Below, in pieces: positions 5,573 to 11,243 of a DNA stretch of 26,277 bases (position 1 is its first letter; every line of letters starts with the position of its first letter). The translations under genes and the position numbers were made by a program. The notes below the pieces were generated by a model. That model ran no database searches. It was not told the origin of the DNA and saw only the letters and a program-made list of their open reading frames with translations. The stretch is from a virus: the IMG/VR virus record IMGVR_UViG_3300046167_000310, positions 1 to 26,277 of that record; one strand, 5' to 3'.

Positions 5573-5872
5573 ATGTATGACACAACATCAGAATCAATCA
5601 GCCAGTTTATGAGCTGGGCTGCTTACAGAATCGCCAAGGAGGTTGAGGACAATGAGCGCATCGAGGCCGAGGCTGGCACGCGGGAGTTCATTCCGGGATC
5701 AACACCCAAGAGGCGGAGTGCGGTAAAGCCTTCATTGCAGGCAAAGCTGGTCAAGCGGATTGATGCCCTGCGAGCCGAGGGTCAGGACGCTACCTCAGCA
5801 GCCAAGGACTGCGGCGTAGGAGTAAGTGCTTACTACCGCTGGAAGAGAACACTACCAAAGGATTTACTATGA
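5573..5872 (+). CDS. Protein with C-terminal helix-turn-helix
   Basis: A 99-residue protein. The N-terminal third is acidic and helical, the middle is a basic linker (STPKRRSAVKPS, about residues 43-54), and the C-terminus (about residues 57-95) reads as a helix-turn-helix of the transposase-like kind: a first helix LVKRIDALRAEG, then SAAKDCGV, a turn, and VSAYYRWKRTL as a recognition helix. A transcription regulator or DNA-binding accessory protein is likely, target unknown. Its stop overlaps the ATG of the repeat protein at 5869 (ATGA), so the two are coupled. Confidence 0.65.
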   Translation: MYDTTSESISQFMSWAAYRIAKEVEDNERIEAEAGTREFIPGSTPKRRSAVKPSLQAKLVKRIDALRAEGQDATSAAKDCGVGVSAYYRWKRTLPKDLL

Positions 5873-6222
5873 AAAAATTAAGCGAGACGTATAAAGAACT
5901 AGGGATTGACTTCAGTTTTCCCATCGAGATTCGTAACCCCAATGGTAAGGAGGCCTACTACGAGGACAGTGAAGGCTTCTGGCGTAAGTATGAATACGAT
6001 TACAATGGTAAAGAGACTTACTTCGAGAACAGCAGTGGCTACTGGCAAAAGTATGAATACGATGCCGATGGTAAGGAGACTTACTTCGAGAACAGCGGTG
6101 GCTTCAAGAAAGGAACGCCACGGAGCCAGCCTAGCGAGAGACTAGTAACCAATTACGACGAGATAGCGGAGCTAAAGGGACAGATTACTGAGTTACGCAA
6201 GATGCTCGCCGAACACTTTTAA
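5869..6222 (+). CDS. YD-like 21-residue repeat protein, copy 2
   Basis: A 117-residue paralog of the protein at 3042-3428. The leader MKKLSETYKELG...FSFPIEI matches that of copy 1 closely. Then follow two full 21-residue units (residues 23-43 and 44-64; DNA 5935-5997 and 5998-6060) and a third ending KKGTPRS. The tail differs: residues 92-117 form a probable coiled coil (DEIAELKGQITELRKMLAEH), suggesting oligomerisation. The two copies flank the exonuclease and methyltransferase region. Function unknown. Confidence 0.7.
   Translation: MKKLSETYKELGIDFSFPIEIRNPNGKEAYYEDSEGFWRKYEYDYNGKETYFENSSGYWQKYEYDADGKETYFENSGGFKKGTPRSQPSERLVTNYDEIAELKGQITELRKMLAEHF
5935..6102 (+). repeat. Tandem 63-bp coding repeats, copy 2
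   Basis: Two complete 63-bp units and a partial third, each centred on AATGGTAA(G/A)GAG or GATGGTAAGGAG followed by (G/A)CTTACTTCGAGAACAGC. They are more alike than the units in copy 1, which fits recent tandem duplication. Confidence 0.7.
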
Positions 6223-6235
6223 TGCCTCACGGCAG

Positions 6236-6269
6236 ATACCCAAAGCCTTATGGCTGCGGTATGGTTTTT
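6236..6269 (+). terminator. Possible rho-independent terminator
   Basis: ATACC (6236-6240) pairs with GGTAT (6258-6262), and AGCC with GGCT inside, around a TTAT loop with a small internal mismatch. GG and five T follow (6265-6269). It lies 14 bp after the repeat protein. The stem is interrupted, so this is a moderate call. Confidence 0.4.
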
Positions 6270-6306
6270 CCCTCTTTCGCCCGATAAGTAAAGGGGATTT
6301 AATTTT

Positions 6307-6450
6307 ATGAACGAAGAACAAACAGTAAAACCCCCGCTGGGTATTGAGCCAATAGATCCCGATGCCGCTACCTTTGAAGTTACAATGACGAAGGAGGAGC
6401 ACGATATTATTCTTTCCCTGTGGGTGGATGCCAAGGATGAACCAAAATGA
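6307..6450 (+). CDS. Small acidic hypothetical protein, 47 residues
   Basis: ATG 6307, preceded by AAAGGGGATTTAATTTT (a GGGG core 8 bases upstream). The product is acidic: MNEEQTVKPPLGIEPIDPD, then a helix TKEEHDIILSLWVDAKDE. It is too short for family recognition. The gene is bounded by the possible terminator upstream and a regulatory-looking region with a palindrome directly after its stop. Confidence 0.5.
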   Translation: MNEEQTVKPPLGIEPIDPDAATFEVTMTKEEHDIILSLWVDAKDEPK

Positions 6451-6566
6451 CCTAAATTTAGGACAAAAAAGCATCCAAATTTGTCTCAAATTGGTCGCTT
6501 AAATTGTGACAAAACTACAGCCGAAATCAACCGAGGGTTAACCTTGGCGTTAACAATCCAAACAAT
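6451..6566. promoter_or_regulatory. Candidate operator region before the replication genes
   Basis: Immediately after a stop codon lies the perfect 12-bp palindrome CCTAAATTTAGG (6451-6462). Next is an imperfect inverted repeat, TTTGTCTCAAATT (6480-6492) facing AAATTGTGACAAA (6501-6513), with two mismatches per arm. Then come two GTTAAC sites 12 bp apart (6537-6542, 6549-6554). The A/T-rich sequence probably hides a promoter for the genes from 6567, but no -35/-10 pair is convincing. Confidence 0.45.
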
Positions 6567-7013
6567 ATGACTTACTTACCACAGAACAAAATCAAGGAGT
6601 ACAGGGATGCCAATAAGCCCATCTCCTGCCCGATACTGGACATCAAGACCAAGGACTGGGTGCTTGACCACGACCACCAGACCGGGCTTGTCCGAGGCGT
6701 TATCTCACGGCAGGCGAACAGTCTGCTGGGGAAGGTTGAGAACTTCTTCCTCAAGATGTGCAAGGGCAGGAAGGAAGATTTGCCCAATACCTTGGAGGCA
6801 ATGGCAGCCTATCTTGAGCGCGAGGCACTGGATGTCCTTCATCCTGTAGGGCTTACACAACTTACAAGAAAGTTTGCTAATAGCTTGACAGCGGCTGAAC
6901 AGGTTGCAGAGTTGAAAGCCATAGGGGGGAGTAAAGCAGAGATCGAAGCCTGCACTAACCTCAAGCACCGAAAGGAACTTTTCCGTAAACTAACCAAAAA
7001 TAAATATGAATAA
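6567..7013 (+). CDS. Endonuclease VII-like protein lacking zinc cysteines
   Basis: Resembles phage recombination endonuclease VII (T4 gp49 family), which cleaves Holliday junctions and branched DNA. The active-site signature is visible: WVLDHDHQTGLVRG (residues 31-44; D34, H35) and Asn51 in RQANSLLGKVENFF. The family normally has two CxxC zinc knuckles. Here the first is CPIL (only C21) and the second is SRQA (residues 47-50), so three of four zinc ligands are missing. Residues 100-148 form a helical tail. The start ATG 6567 has no Shine-Dalgarno sequence. Either a structurally adapted nuclease or an inactive DNA binder. Confidence 0.7.
   Translation: MTYLPQNKIKEYRDANKPISCPILDIKTKDWVLDHDHQTGLVRGVISRQANSLLGKVENFFLKMCKGRKEDLPNTLEAMAAYLEREALDVLHPVGLTQLTRKFANSLTAAEQVAELKAIGGSKAEIEACTNLKHRKELFRKLTKNKYE
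6991..7013 (+). repeat. 23-bp exact direct repeat, left copy
   Basis: The 23 bases at 6991-7013 are identical to 7353-7375. The repeat contains the last codons of one gene, the AAAAATAAATATGAA initiation sequence and the first codons of the next. The two copies flank the CHC2-like gene exactly. Confidence 0.85.
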
Positions 7014-7365
7014 AACAGAATCAAATAACTCCATCCTTTCGCTCGTATGCGAGATCGAGAGGAATGTTCCAATCAATGACGTTATCCGGGATTACGCTGG
7101 TGAGGGCGTAGAGCACTCTGGATATAGTACCAGGTATGTAAGTCCATTTGTCGAAAACGACGATGGGCGATCCCTCTTTGTTCACAACAATAGAAAGACT
7201 TGGCATTGCTTCAAGTCAGGCAAGGGGGGCAATGTTATTGATTTTGTAGTCAAAGCCAAAGAACTGGAATCCTTCATTGATGGGCGTTTCCCGAATGCGG
7301 AGTCCTACGCTTTTGCCATTGACCAGATCCTAGAAAAATACGGAGATGACCTTAACCAAAAATAA
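7006..7365 (+). CDS. CHC2-like zinc-finger domain protein with lost ligands
   Basis: A 119-residue protein whose middle (residues 44-82) aligns by eye to the CHC2 zinc finger of DnaG-type primases: YVSPFVENDDGRSLFV, then HCFKSGKGGNVIDFV, which matches the usual C-P-F-H ... C-F-G-C-G-K-G-G-D layout. But C is S46, H is V49 and the last C is S71; only C68 remains, so zinc is probably not bound. No primase catalytic domain follows. It may be a primase accessory or DNA-sensing relic working with the DnaB-type helicase downstream. The ATG sits in a 23-bp repeat and overlaps the upstream gene by 8 bp. Confidence 0.6.
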   Translation: MNKTESNNSILSLVCEIERNVPINDVIRDYAGEGVEHSGYSTRYVSPFVENDDGRSLFVHNNRKTWHCFKSGKGGNVIDFVVKAKELESFIDGRFPNAESYAFAIDQILEKYGDDLNQK

Positions 7366-7375
7366 ATATGAATAA
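7353..7375 (+). repeat. 23-bp exact direct repeat, right copy
   Basis: Identical to 6991-7013. Contains the end of the CHC2-like gene and the start (ATG 7368) of the annealing-protein gene. Recombination between the copies would cleanly delete or swap the gene between them while keeping a working start. Confidence 0.85.
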
Positions 7376-7817
7376 CCTAAATAAAAACATAAGACAAAAA
7401 CTCCAGGGAATCCAAAGTTCCCTGAAAGCCCCAAAGGGGCAGACCAATAAGTTCGGTGGTTACCGCTACCGTTCAGCCGAGGACATCCTTGAAGCCGTTA
7501 AGCCATTGCTTGGCGAGTGGGGATGCAGCCTCGTTATCCAGGACGATGTAGTAGAAGTAGGCGGACGTGTCTACGTTAAAGCTACAGCCAGCCTAGCTGA
7601 CAATGATACCGAACTTGCCATCTCAGCCACAGCTTTTGCTCGTGAGGCAGAGGTGAAGAAGGGTATGGATGACGCCCAGATTACTGGCTCCGCTTCCTCC
7701 TACGCTCGCAAGTACGCGCTGAATGGACTCTTTGCTATCGATGATACCAAGGATCCGGATGCTACTAACACGCACGGCAAGGGCAAAGCTCAGGCCGCTA
7801 CACCAACTGAATTTTAA
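7368..7817 (+). CDS. erf: ERF-family single-strand annealing protein
   Basis: Promotes annealing of complementary single strands during phage recombination. ERF-type features: N-terminal helix region (NIRQKLQGIQSSLKAP), the GYRYRSAEDILEAVKPLL block (residues 31-48), beta strands, and the hallmark MDDAQITGSASSYARKYAL (residues 101-119) followed by GLFAIDDTKDPDA. The length, 149 residues, is at the short end of the family, and the C-terminus is a short polar tail. Neighbours support the role: an SSB-like protein directly after and an exonuclease earlier, the usual annealase-exonuclease partnership. Start in the AAATAAATATGA context. Confidence 0.85.
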   Translation: MNNLNKNIRQKLQGIQSSLKAPKGQTNKFGGYRYRSAEDILEAVKPLLGEWGCSLVIQDDVVEVGGRVYVKATASLADNDTELAISATAFAREAEVKKGMDDAQITGSASSYARKYALNGLFAIDDTKDPDATNTHGKGKAQAATPTEF

Positions 7818-7831
7818 CCCAGAACATAAAT

Positions 7832-8080
7832 ATGGAATACGATAACACAAACTCCGGGACATTCTTCGTGAATGACCGCAAAGAAAAACCTAATCATCCT
7901 GACTATAGCGGGAAGATTAACGTCGAGGGCAAGGACTACTACCTCAAGGGCTGGAAGAAGCAGGCCAAGAGTGGTACTAACTTCCTCTCACTGGCGGTAA
8001 ACCCAGTGGACGGAGCATCCGCTCCTAAGTCAGCTCCAAAAGCTGCGAGTGCGCCAACCAACGACGACACCCCATTCTAA
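7832..8080 (+). CDS. SSB-like protein with acidic C-terminal tip
   Basis: An 82-residue protein. The first 58 residues look like a small beta-barrel (GTFFVNDRKEKP, YSGKINVEGKDYYLKGWKK, NFLSLAVNP) of the kind seen in short phage proteins that replace SSB. The linker is Ala/Pro/Ser-rich, and the C-terminus ends NDDTPF, very close to the DDDIPF tip that bacterial SSB uses to recruit partner proteins. Placed between the ERF annealase and the helicase. I infer single-strand DNA binding; the OB fold is not proved. Confidence 0.65.
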   Translation: MEYDNTNSGTFFVNDRKEKPNHPDYSGKINVEGKDYYLKGWKKQAKSGTNFLSLAVNPVDGASAPKSAPKAASAPTNDDTPF

Positions 8081-8083
8081 GCT

Positions 8084-8419
8084 GTGTCCTCATTCGATAA
8101 GCAATGGTGGGATAAATTCCGCCGTGATGAAGTGGACTCCATCCTAGCGATGACTGCCAATAAGAACACGGATTACACAGGAGGCGAGAGTTGCGATAAC
8201 CCCTTCGCTAACTTCGATGGCTCCTCCGAGTTCGGTGTTCATCCACTGACTGGAGTCTGTATTCGGATGCAGGATAAATTCCAGAGAGCTAAGGCTTTCT
8301 GTTTAGATGGTCAGCTGAAGGTATCAACCAACGGCGACCAGTCCAAGGACATATTCCGCGACCTGATTGGTTATTCATTGATAGCCATAGGGATGCTCGA
8401 AAGAGCAGAGGAGGAGTAA
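8084..8419 (+). CDS. DUF1599-like phage protein
   Basis: A 111-residue protein with a GTG start (8084) 3 bp after the previous stop. The block KNTDYTGGESCDNPFANFDG (residues 25-44) followed by GVCIRMQDKFQRAKAF and SKDIFRDLIGYSLIAIGML matches the pattern of a phage family (DUF1599-like, distantly related in layout to MazG-type nucleotide pyrophosphatases), often beside replication or nucleotide genes. A role in nucleotide metabolism is a family-level guess, not shown. No membrane segments. Confidence 0.65.
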   Translation: MSSFDKQWWDKFRRDEVDSILAMTANKNTDYTGGESCDNPFANFDGSSEFGVHPLTGVCIRMQDKFQRAKAFCLDGQLKVSTNGDQSKDIFRDLIGYSLIAIGMLERAEEE

Positions 8420-8436
8420 ATCCTTGTGCTATGATT

Positions 8437-8466
8437 CTTGACCCTTGCAATCCGGCTTGGGTCAAG
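8437..8466 (+). promoter_or_regulatory. Perfect 8-bp inverted repeat before the 8477 gene
   Basis: CTTGACCC (8437-8444) faces GGGTCAAG (8459-8466) across 14 bases. No T tract follows, so it is not a standard terminator. It ends 10 bases before ATG 8477, where an mRNA hairpin or operator could control translation. Its left half, TTGACCCTTG, also occurs at the -35 of the promoter at 11092. Confidence 0.45.
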
Positions 8467-8476
8467 TAATCTAAAT

Positions 8477-8689
8477 ATGACTAATAATTCACAACAAAAC
8501 CATAACGAAATGACTAAAATAAAAGAAGCTGCCGAAGTATCCCTATCACTTTATAACCAGATTGATGGCTATAAATTGAAGGAGGGTAATCGCATCACGC
8601 ATCAGTCCCTTGGACAGGTCCTTCGTTCTCTGGTAGCATTACTTGAAGATGAACCAACTGGACCTACTGATACACAATCAGCCGCATAG
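8477..8689 (+). CDS. Small hypothetical protein, 70 residues
   Basis: A hydrophilic helical protein starting MTNNSQQNHNEMTKIKEAAE. The open frame extends back to a TTG at 8438, but ATG 8477 is preferred because it has the TCTAAATATGA initiation context used by neighbouring genes and because the extension would lie in the hairpin. The end of the gene overlaps the helicase start (8649) by 41 bp in another phase, which suggests coupling. No family recognised; being directly before a helicase, an accessory or loader-like role is conceivable but unsupported. Confidence 0.5.
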   Translation: MTNNSQQNHNEMTKIKEAAEVSLSLYNQIDGYKLKEGNRITHQSLGQVLRSLVALLEDEPTGPTDTQSAA

Positions 8690-9983
8690 TGCTGACGCTG
8701 AAGAAAGACTAATTGCATCCTGCCTGCTGCCTGGGGACACCTCCGTATATGATACGGTGCGCCCAATGCTGGAGGTCGAGGATTTTTACACTCTCCGCTG
8801 CCAACTCCTTTATCGCTCGATAGGGGAACTGGCACTGGAAGGTAAGCCACTTAATGAGGTTGCGCTTCTCGAGCATCTGAAGGCTCTACAGGGCGTTGAT
8901 GAGGTCGGCGGTATGGCTGGGCTTATGTCCCTTATGGACGGGGCTTCTACGCCATCTGAGGCTCTTTTCTTTGCGCGTACAGTGGCAGAAAAAGCAAGGC
9001 TTCGTGAGATAATGAAGTCCTGCCGTATTGCTGTTGAGGAGGTGGAGTCCGAGACAAGGAGCTATGACGAGATCCGTAGTAAACTTGAGGCTGACATCAC
9101 GGCTAAGCCAATGCTTAGTCAAGATCGGGTTAACATTGGCGCATCAGCCAAGGAGCTGCTCGAGGACATCGCCAAGATGCAGGCGGGGGAGTACGAAGCG
9201 GACGTTGTTAAGACTCACACCAATCGTCTAGATGATTACCTCGGTAATCGTGGTATCGCGGCTGGTGAAGTAATGACGGTCGCTGCACCTACCTCCTGCG
9301 GTAAGTCCGCACTGGCACTTTACATTGTGTCCCAGGCTGTAGCCAAGGATGGTCACGCCTGCGGTATCTTCTCACTGGAGATGCCACAGAAGCAGTTAAC
9401 AAAGAGACTGACCCAAGTTATCTCAGGCGTTAACCTTCGCAGCGTAGAAGAGAATACCGCTACCGAGAACCAGATGCAGAGGGTTCACAAGACAATCACT
9501 GACCTCGGTGAGATGCCTATCTTTACATCGCACTGCGTCAAGAGCGCGGATGATCTATACAGCCAGACTCGGCAGTTCGTGCAGAAGCACGGCGTAAAGC
9601 TTCTGGTCATTGACTACTTACAGCTAATCCCGTTTGACTCCCGCAAGGGTAAGGCCGAGGGCATTGCCAGTATCTCGCACAAGATTAAGCAGATGGCCAT
9701 TGACTTAAATATCGCCGTCATCCTGCTGGCTCAGGTTAACCGAGAGGGAGCCAAGAGCGGTCATCTTAAACTGTATGACCTCAAGGACAGTGGTGATATT
9801 GAGAATGATGCTGACGTGGTACTGCTTATGTACCCATCCAAGGGTGACGTGGAGTCCTCAAAGGATGTAGACAGTCAGGGTTCCTTCACTAGCCTGAACT
9901 ACGAACTAGCAAAGAACCGCGAGGGTGAGAGAGACATCGGCGGATTCTTCAAGTTCTATCACTGCACCGGGAGGTTTGTATAA
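8649..9983 (+). CDS. dnaB: DnaB-type replicative helicase
   Basis: A 444-residue hexameric replicative helicase that unwinds DNA at the phage fork. The N-terminal DnaB domain (residues 12-110) begins HSADAEERLIASCLL. The RecA-like motor has Walker A APTSCGKSALAL (about 211-222), SLEMPQKQLTKRL, Walker B LLVIDYLQLIPF (about 317-328), a QVNREG sensor motif and NREGERDIGGFFKF near the end (arginine-finger region). Length fits the family. ATG 8649 is chosen over TTG 8643. No separate primase catalytic domain is seen in the window; the CHC2-like protein at 7006 is the only primase-related sequence. Confidence 0.93.
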   Translation: MNQLDLLIHNQPHSADAEERLIASCLLPGDTSVYDTVRPMLEVEDFYTLRCQLLYRSIGELALEGKPLNEVALLEHLKALQGVDEVGGMAGLMSLMDGASTPSEALFFARTVAEKARLREIMKSCRIAVEEVESETRSYDEIRSKLEADITAKPMLSQDRVNIGASAKELLEDIAKMQAGEYEADVVKTHTNRLDDYLGNRGIAAGEVMTVAAPTSCGKSALALYIVSQAVAKDGHACGIFSLEMPQKQLTKRLTQVISGVNLRSVEENTATENQMQRVHKTITDLGEMPIFTSHCVKSADDLYSQTRQFVQKHGVKLLVIDYLQLIPFDSRKGKAEGIASISHKIKQMAIDLNIAVILLAQVNREGAKSGHLKLYDLKDSGDIENDADVVLLMYPSKGDVESSKDVDSQGSFTSLNYELAKNREGERDIGGFFKFYHCTGRFV

Positions 9984-9985
9984 TT

Positions 9986-10396
9986 ATGACTGAAGCAGAA
10001 GTAGCTGAAAAGATAATGGCGGCCTTCCCTCGTATGAAGGAACTTCGCCAAGCAAGGGACGAATTCAGTCCCTTTGATTACGAGAGTGATGACTACCTGG
10101 TTGAGATTAAATCAAGACGCAAGGCTTATGATCCGTGGATTATTGAGCAGCTCAAGGTGGACACCAATGTCGCAATAGCCGAATCCGTTAAGAAGGACTT
10201 CATTTACGTGAATGCTTTTGAGTTACTCCTGTACATCTGGAATATCTCAAAGCTAATCCGGGAGGAATACGACTTCGGGTTCGAGGATAGGGAGATGCCT
10301 TGGACAACTGACTTCGAGGCAGTTCAAATCATAAGTAAGCGTACAGGATACCTGTACAGCAAGGATGCAATAATTGTTAACACGGAGGAGCTATGA
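9986..10396 (+). CDS. Putative PD-(D/E)XK-type nuclease
   Basis: A 136-residue protein starting 3 bp after the helicase. The core pattern FDYESDDYLVEIKSR (residues 30-44) gives D31 and E40-I-K42 on two strands, with a preceding helix containing E19 and a following helix WIIEQLKVDTNVAIAE; this is the layout of small PD-(D/E)XK nucleases. The C-terminal half has hydrophobic helices and strands. A DNA nuclease for processing replication intermediates or host DNA is likely, specificity unknown. Its stop overlaps the ATG of the HNH gene (ATGA). Confidence 0.6.
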   Translation: MTEAEVAEKIMAAFPRMKELRQARDEFSPFDYESDDYLVEIKSRRKAYDPWIIEQLKVDTNVAIAESVKKDFIYVNAFELLLYIWNISKLIREEYDFGFEDREMPWTTDFEAVQIISKRTGYLYSKDAIIVNTEEL

Positions 10397-11118
10397 TAAG
10401 TACTGAGACATCAAAGGATATAATTGTGGATGGAACCAGAGTAACCTGTTATTCCGATGGCAGTGTAACCGTTCACTCCCCTAGGAGCAAAGGTAGAACC
10501 TATGGCTACGATCACAAGAATGGGTACAGGTACGCAGCCTGGGGAAAGAAGAAGTACCGGGTTCACTCACTCATAGCTCAAGCGTTCCTTGGGGATCGAC
10601 CGGATGGTTTGGACGTGGACCACATTGACGGCAAGAAGGATAATAACGACCCATCAAATCTAAGGTACGTTACAAAAGAGCAGAACCTTCGTGGATACCA
10701 GAAGGTTAAGGGACGGTCAAAATACAGAGGCGTGTACCTCAAGAAAGATCACGACAAATGGTGCGTAAGCGTAGGTACAACTCTAAATGGCAAGCAGAAG
10801 AAAATTCACATCGGATACTTTGATAACGAGAAGGAAGCAGCGATTGCCCGTGATACCTATTGTTTCGAGGAGTTAAATTATCCACTCGAGGGACTTAATT
10901 TCCCGGACTTATTCGTTGACAAATCAAATGCAATGCACCAGCCTGAAACCGTGAAAGATAAAGAAGAAAACATTGAGCGTATCCAGACGCAGATCGAGAT
11001 GATCCGCCAGGAATCCAGGGTCCTGTCATATCGTATTGATCGTATGATGGAGCAGCGCAAAGATCTTTCGGAGGAAAAGCGCAGACTCAAATTGACCCTT
11101 GAAACGCTTGGTGTATAA
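10393..11118 (+). CDS. HNH endonuclease with AP2 domain
   Basis: A 241-residue HNH-AP2 protein, a class frequent among phage homing endonucleases. Domains: N-terminal strands (10-50); HNH core VHSLIAQAFLG, DVDHIDGKKDNN, PSNLRYVT (residues 57-94; H58, D76-H77, N85/N89); an AP2 DNA-binding domain (about 109-162: SKYRGVYLKKDHDKW, HIGYFDNEKEAAIARD); a highly charged coiled coil (190-238). The coiled coil is unusual for this class and suggests a dimer. It is translationally coupled to the nuclease gene upstream (GGAGG site before the ATGA overlap) and is the last rightward gene. Free-standing, with no intron visible. Confidence 0.88.
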   Translation: MISTETSKDIIVDGTRVTCYSDGSVTVHSPRSKGRTYGYDHKNGYRYAAWGKKKYRVHSLIAQAFLGDRPDGLDVDHIDGKKDNNDPSNLRYVTKEQNLRGYQKVKGRSKYRGVYLKKDHDKWCVSVGTTLNGKQKKIHIGYFDNEKEAAIARDTYCFEELNYPLEGLNFPDLFVDKSNAMHQPETVKDKEENIERIQTQIEMIRQESRVLSYRIDRMMEQRKDLSEEKRRLKLTLETLGV

Positions 11119-11119
11119 T
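11092..11119 (+). promoter_or_regulatory. Strong sigma70-like promoter at the end of the HNH gene
   Basis: TTGACC (11092-11097), a 16-bp spacer and a perfect TATAAT (11114-11119). The -10 box overlaps the HNH stop codon, so a transcript would begin near 11126, outside any rightward gene, and would run to the terminator at 11204-11242. This is the best -35/-10 pair I see in the window. It may drive a small RNA; a chance match inside coding sequence is possible for the -35 only. Confidence 0.55.
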
Positions 11120-11125
11120 ACAATT

Positions 11126-11243
11126 TCGAGGTAAGCTGTTGGAGTAATCCGCAGCGGGGGGATATGGTAGACGCCTCCTTATTAAGCCCTCGTTCGTTAG
11201 GTAGCCTCGCCCCTTTTGCTTATTTGGGGGGCGGGGCTTTTTA
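11126..11243 (+). ncRNA. Candidate phage small RNA of about 120 nt
   Basis: Bounded by the promoter at 11092-11119 and the terminator at 11204-11242, with no reading frame of note on the + strand. Possible internal pairing: CGAGG near 11125-11129 with CCTCG near 11188-11192, and GGGGG near 11155-11160 with CCTCC near 11174-11178. It is not a tRNA. It points into the 3' end of the leftward operon, so read-through could make antisense RNA to the last structural gene. Alternatively it is just spacer with a terminator for the HNH gene. Confidence 0.35.
11204..11242 (+). terminator. Strong rho-independent terminator
   Basis: GCCTCGCCCC (11204-11213) pairs with GGGGCGGGGC (11228-11237), 10 bp with one wobble, 14-nt loop, followed by TTTTTATTT. 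It serves rightward transcripts. On the minus strand no T tract follows, so it does not clearly end the leftward operon, whose last stop codon lies at 11241-11243. Confidence 0.85.

Noticed and set aside
11150-11215. tRNA-like piece (ATGGTAGACGC resembling a D-arm and a GTTCGTT resembling a T-loop)
   Set aside because: No 7-bp acceptor stem, no anticodon arm and no proper T-stem can be drawn. The G/C tracts are explained by the terminator and the candidate RNA.
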